Source of the DNA: Bacillota bacterium | GTDB lineage: Bacteria; Bacillota; Clostridia; Caldicoprobacterales; Xylanivirgaceae | Assembly: GCA_023621995.1 (NCBI GenBank) | Contig: JAMOAB010000013.1 | Coordinates: forward strand, 1-37,694 | DNA: 37,694 nt | Direction of reading: 5' to 3' | Shown: piece by piece, positions 34,028 to 37,694 of the stretch | How positions within the stretch are numbered: position 1 is the first letter of the stretch | Layout of the letters: the number at the start of each line of letters is the position of its first letter | Program-made: the position numbers and the translations under genes | The notes under the pieces: generated by a model | What the model was told of the DNA's origin: nothing | Seen by the model: the letters and a program-made list of their open reading frames with translations, nothing else | Databases searched by the model: none

Positions 34028-36910
34028 GTGAAAACATTATATGATGTTTGTAAACCGAGAGAAAGTGTTTTTGATGAATCAAAAAGAGATGATACATTAG
34101 ATTTATCCAATTTATTAGACGATTCAATAGATAGTGAAGAATTTTTTAGAGAGACCTACATAACAGAGGGGATGAATCTCTTATTTGACACGGCATTTAA
34201 AAGATTTGAAGGAAAATCTTCTAGCGGTATTATTAAACTAACCCAGGCAATGGGAGGCGGCAAGACCCACAATATGTTAGCTCTAGGAGTTCTAGCTAAA
34301 GATAAAAAAGCAAGGGAAAAAGTATTAGATGGCAAATTCAAGGATTTCGACCAGGAGATAAATGTTGTCGCCTATACTGGAAGAGAAAGTGATTTAAAAT
34401 TTGGTATTTGGGGCGAAATAGCAGAACAATTGGGGAAAAAAGATTATTTTAAAGATTATTATAGTCCTCTTATGGCTCCAGGTCAGTCAGCATGGATTAA
34501 TCTACTTAAAGATGAAAAACCAACTTTAATTCTTTTAGATGAATTACCACCATATTTACAAAATGCTAGAGCTGTACCCATAGGTACGGGAACACTAGCA
34601 GATATAACTACAACTGCATTATCAAATCTATTTAATGCAGTTAATAAAGCAGAACTACATAATGTATGTATAGTAGTTTCAGATCTACAAGCAACCTATG
34701 AAGAAGGTTCAAAAATACTTCAACATTCTTTTAAGGAATTGGACAATGAAATCGGAAGATCTGCTATTAACATAGAGCCAGTGGGAGCCAATACAGATGA
34801 TTTATATAATATTTTAAGAACTAGGCTTTTCGAAGAAGTAGGAACCGAAGAAGATGTACTTGAAATAATAGGAGAATACAAGGATGCACTGAATGAAGCA
34901 AGACAGATGCAATATACAAATTATACCGTAGATGAATTGTCTTTGGGCATAAAGAATTCATATCCATTTCATCCTTCTATAAGAGATTTATTTGCAAGGT
35001 TTAAGGAGAATCCAGGTTTTCAACAAACTAGAGGTTATATAAGACTTACAAGATTAATGGTTAAAGATTTATATACAGAGGATGAGAATGGAATTATAAA
35101 AGCTAAAGAAAAAGCATTAATAAATGCCTATGATATGAATTTAAACAATGGAGAGTTAGTTACAACTGTTAAAGGAATAAAATCCAGTATATCAAATGCT
35201 ATATCCCATGATATAGCAGATAATGGTAGTTCTGTAGCAGAAATAATTGATAAGGATACGGGAAAGACTGATATTCAAGATATTAGTAAATTGATATTAG
35301 TATCTTCTCTAGGAAATGTGTCAAATGCTATAATAGGTCTTTCTATGCAAGAATTAATGGGATATATAGTGGAGCCAGGAAGAGACCTAACAGGTTTAAA
35401 ACAAAGTTTAGATGAATATAGCACTAGAGCTTGGTATCTATATAAAGATAAAAATAATAGACTATTCTTTAAAGATATAAAAAATGTCAATGCAGAATTA
35501 ATATCTTTAGTAGACACCTACTCTTATGATTTTTCTAAGGCAAAAATAAAAGAATTTTTAGAGGAAAAATTTATGCCTATACAAAAAGATTGTTATCAAG
35601 AGGTGCTAGTTTTTCCATCTATAGATGAAATAGATTTAAGCAGAGATAAAGTAACACTAGTATTAACAGAGCCTTCTAAAGATGCCAGTGGACTTAAAAA
35701 AGAACTAGAAAAGTTTTTTGAAGATACAACATATAAAAATAGAGTGATGTTTTTAACAGGGCAGAGAAATTCAATGGATAATCTAGTTAGAGTAGGGAAA
35801 AATTATGTAGCCATTAATCAGATAATCTATAATCTTAAATATGAAGATAAATTGCCAGAATCAGATCCCCAATTCCAACAAGCATTGGATCTATATGATA
35901 AAGTAAATCTAGAATTATTAAGTAATTTAAGAGAATCCTTTGTTACATTATATTACCCTAAAAAAAGAGGACTAGTACAGGACGATATAACTATGGAGTT
36001 TGAAGAAAACAAATATGATTTAGAAGAACAGATAAAAAATCTATTAATAGATAAGATGAAATTTGATACAGATGTTGATAGTAAAGAATTTAGAGAAAAA
36101 TTTGAAGCTAGAATATTTACAAATAGACAAATGCAATGGAATCATATAAAAGAAAGGGCGGCTACTACAACTTCTTGGTCTTGGCACCATCCAGATGCAT
36201 TAGAAGATTTAAGAGATGATATGCTAAGACGTGGTGAGTGGATTGAAACAGGAGGATATATTGACAAAGAACCTCCAGCTCCTGAAACTACAGTAACAGT
36301 TAGAGAAATTTATGAAGATGAAGATACTGGAGAAGTAACTCTAAAATTAACACCACAATATGGGGATATTGTATATTATGAAATAGGTCAAGATGCAACA
36401 GAATCTTCTTCTAAAGTAGAAGATTTATCAAATTTTAAAACATCTGAACTTAAACTATCCTTCCTATGTGTAGATAGTAAAGGGAAAAACCCAACAGGTA
36501 AGCCAGTGGAATGGACAAGACAAATTAAAGTAAAATATAATCCACCATATACAAAAGGGGAAAAAGAAATTATAGAGCTTAAAGCCACTGCACCTGGTGT
36601 AAAAATACTTTACACCACTGATGGTTCTAATCCTAGAGAAAATGGGGGAGTCTATGATGGTGAGATAGAAATCCCAAAAGGTACAAAATTTGTTCAAGCA
36701 GTAGCTGTAAATGAGAAATTAGGCATATATTCAGAGCCATTACAAATAGAAATAAAAGATAAAAAGTTTGAAATAGATAAAGATAAAAAAGTAGAAATAA
36801 TAGAGCCAACTATGTATAATAGTACAGCGGAAGTTTTCAATGGATTAGAGGAATTAGAAGAATTTAATGCCTCTATATCAGGTATTACTTTAGGAATATC
36901 CAAAATATGA
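34028..36910 (+). CDS. DUF499-family ATPase of an anti-phage locus, 3' end truncated
   Basis: A 960-residue P-loop protein starting at GTG 34028 after GGGGGG. Walker A is TQAMGGGKTHNML (residues about 70-82) and Walker B is LILLDELPPYL (about 166-176), both typical of DUF499. A lower-conservation middle region follows. The C-terminal part contains a chitobiase/HEX-C-type beta-sandwich (ILYTTDGSNPRENGG, about 855-900), as in DUF499 proteins of methylase-helicase-ATPase loci. It ends at LEEFNASISGITLGI plus three residues, where family members usually continue; directly after this a helicase tail begins in another frame. The ATPase and beta-sandwich parts are intact, so it may still fold. Confidence 0.85.
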   Translation: MKTLYDVCKPRESVFDESKRDDTLDLSNLLDDSIDSEEFFRETYITEGMNLLFDTAFKRFEGKSSSGIIKLTQAMGGGKTHNMLALGVLAKDKKAREKVLDGKFKDFDQEINVVAYTGRESDLKFGIWGEIAEQLGKKDYFKDYYSPLMAPGQSAWINLLKDEKPTLILLDELPPYLQNARAVPIGTGTLADITTTALSNLFNAVNKAELHNVCIVVSDLQATYEEGSKILQHSFKELDNEIGRSAINIEPVGANTDDLYNILRTRLFEEVGTEEDVLEIIGEYKDALNEARQMQYTNYTVDELSLGIKNSYPFHPSIRDLFARFKENPGFQQTRGYIRLTRLMVKDLYTEDENGIIKAKEKALINAYDMNLNNGELVTTVKGIKSSISNAISHDIADNGSSVAEIIDKDTGKTDIQDISKLILVSSLGNVSNAIIGLSMQELMGYIVEPGRDLTGLKQSLDEYSTRAWYLYKDKNNRLFFKDIKNVNAELISLVDTYSYDFSKAKIKEFLEEKFMPIQKDCYQEVLVFPSIDEIDLSRDKVTLVLTEPSKDASGLKKELEKFFEDTTYKNRVMFLTGQRNSMDNLVRVGKNYVAINQIIYNLKYEDKLPESDPQFQQALDLYDKVNLELLSNLRESFVTLYYPKKRGLVQDDITMEFEENKYDLEEQIKNLLIDKMKFDTDVDSKEFREKFEARIFTNRQMQWNHIKERAATTTSWSWHHPDALEDLRDDMLRRGEWIETGGYIDKEPPAPETTVTVREIYEDEDTGEVTLKLTPQYGDIVYYEIGQDATESSSKVEDLSNFKTSELKLSFLCVDSKGKNPTGKPVEWTRQIKVKYNPPYTKGEKEIIELKATAPGVKILYTTDGSNPRENGGVYDGEIEIPKGTKFVQAVAVNEKLGIYSEPLQIEIKDKKFEIDKDKKVEIIEPTMYNSTAEVFNGLEELEEFNASISGITLGISKI

Positions 36911-37586
36911 AAAGACTGTAGAACTATTAAGAGATGAGAAATGGCTAGAGAGAGGAACCATTATTTTTTCACAATATTATGATACTGCAAGATGGATTGC
37001 CCAAAACCTATCTTTAGAATTTCCAGAAGAAACCATAGGTATATATGCGGGAGGAACAAAATCTGGCATATTTAAAAATGGCGAATTTACCTACAAAGAT
37101 AAAGAAACTATTAAAGCCCAGGTAAAAGATAGAGATATTAGAGTTTTAATAGGCACCGATGCAGCTAGTGAAGGATTAAACTTGCAAACTCTAGGCTCAT
37201 TAATAAATATAGACTTACCTTGGAATCCAACTAGATTAGAACAGAGAAAAGGTAGAATCCAAAGAATTGGACAGGAATACGATACCATTTATATTTACAA
37301 TATGAGATACAAAGATTCTATAGAAGACAAGGTCCATAAAAGATTATCAGAACGATTAAAACATATTTCAGATGTATTTGGACAAGTACCAGATACACTA
37401 GAAGATGTTTGGATAAAAATTGCACTAGGTGAGGAAGAAGAAGCATTGAAATTAATAGATGAAGTACCTGACACCCATCCTTTTGAAAATAGATATAATA
37501 AAGAGGTAAAACATATAGATTGGGAAAGCTGTTCTAAGGTATTGGACAATGGGGAGAAGAGGAGAGTTTTGAAGAAGGGGTGGTAG
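36894..37586 (+). pseudogene. C-terminal fragment of an SNF2-type helicase
   Basis: The frame opens right after TAG 36891-36893 and reads EYPKYEKTVELLRDEKWLE, then GTIIFSQYYDTARWIA. The helicase C-terminal motifs follow: VLIGTDAASEGLNLQ (motif V) and NPTRLEQRKGRIQRIGQ (motif VI). It ends at TAG 37584-37586. About two thirds of the usual protein, including motifs I-III, is missing. It shares about 17 bp with the DUF499 gene end in a different frame, so a deletion has joined the two. A short internal start at 37182 could give only the last 134 residues. Confidence 0.85.
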
Positions 37587-37656
37587 GAAATCAAATTTGT
37601 TAAATTATAGATAAAAAATAATTTTTTATGAAATTCGATAGAGGGAGGTCTTTAAT

Positions 37657-37694
37657 ATGGGATTTAGAATAAGAAAAAGCATCAATCTTGGAGG
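37657..37694 (+). CDS. DUF4236 protein, start only
   Basis: An ATG at 37657 preceded by GGGAGG reads MGFRIRKSINLGG to the window edge. This is the very conserved N terminus of DUF4236 proteins (MGFRxRKSxxLGGG). The rest lies outside the window. Family function is unknown; it often occurs in accessory regions. Confidence 0.8.
   Translation, partial: MGFRIRKSINLG

Noticed and set aside
37182-37586. A separate 134-residue helicase gene starting at 37182
   Set aside because: The homologous reading continues upstream without a stop to 36894, and the ATG is internal to helicase motif V with no ribosome site; treated as one truncated helicase tail.

Overview
The window looks like a chromosome segment of a low-GC, anaerobic, amino-acid-fermenting Firmicute (Clostridia/Tissierellia-like). 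Pointers are the AT-rich sequence with strong Shine-Dalgarno sites, two T-box leaders, a decayed spore photoproduct lyase gene (spore-forming ancestry), branched-chain amino acid genes and a large oxygen-sensitive-type iron-sulfur operon. No rRNA, tRNA or CRISPR array was seen. All assignments come from reading motifs; no database search was run.

Left part (1-9.5 kb): the displaced 3' end of an RlmD/TrmA-like RNA methyltransferase gene; a T-box-controlled BrnQ branched-chain amino acid carrier; a remnant of a PEP-utilising enzyme; a DJ-1/PfpI protein; a cupin; a leucine-dehydrogenase-type amino acid dehydrogenase; a DUF2935-like protein; an ECF sigma factor overlapping a membrane protein; an EamA transporter; a spore photoproduct lyase pseudogene lacking its catalytic core; and a LysR regulator.

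Middle (9.9-20.5 kb): one tightly packed nine-gene operon, hdrB-hdrC-hdrA-flxD-flxC-flxB-flxA followed by a fumarate-reductase-like iron-sulfur subunit and flavoprotein. FlxA is the likely NADH entry point, FlxBCD pass electrons to HdrA (the presumed bifurcating flavin), and HdrBC and/or the FrdAB-like pair would be the high-potential outlet. That combination is the most interesting metabolic content here. A second T-box controls an O-acetylhomoserine sulfhydrylase just downstream.

Right part (21.5-37.7 kb): a Rieske-type FAD oxidoreductase, then an accessory/defence region. It holds an intact beta-class adenine methyltransferase (Mod), divergent pdxS and pdxR with a symmetric operator, an HNH endonuclease, a helicase fused to a C-terminal HExxH metallopeptidase, and a DUF499 ATPase. 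Among these lie broken pieces: the N-terminal part of a PLD/SNF2-type helicase, an IS30-family transposase tail, the C-terminal third of a second Mod, and the C-terminal third of an SNF2-type helicase joined directly to the end of the DUF499 gene. It reads as a methylase-helicase-ATPase anti-phage locus that has been partly duplicated and is decaying. The window ends inside a DUF4236 gene.
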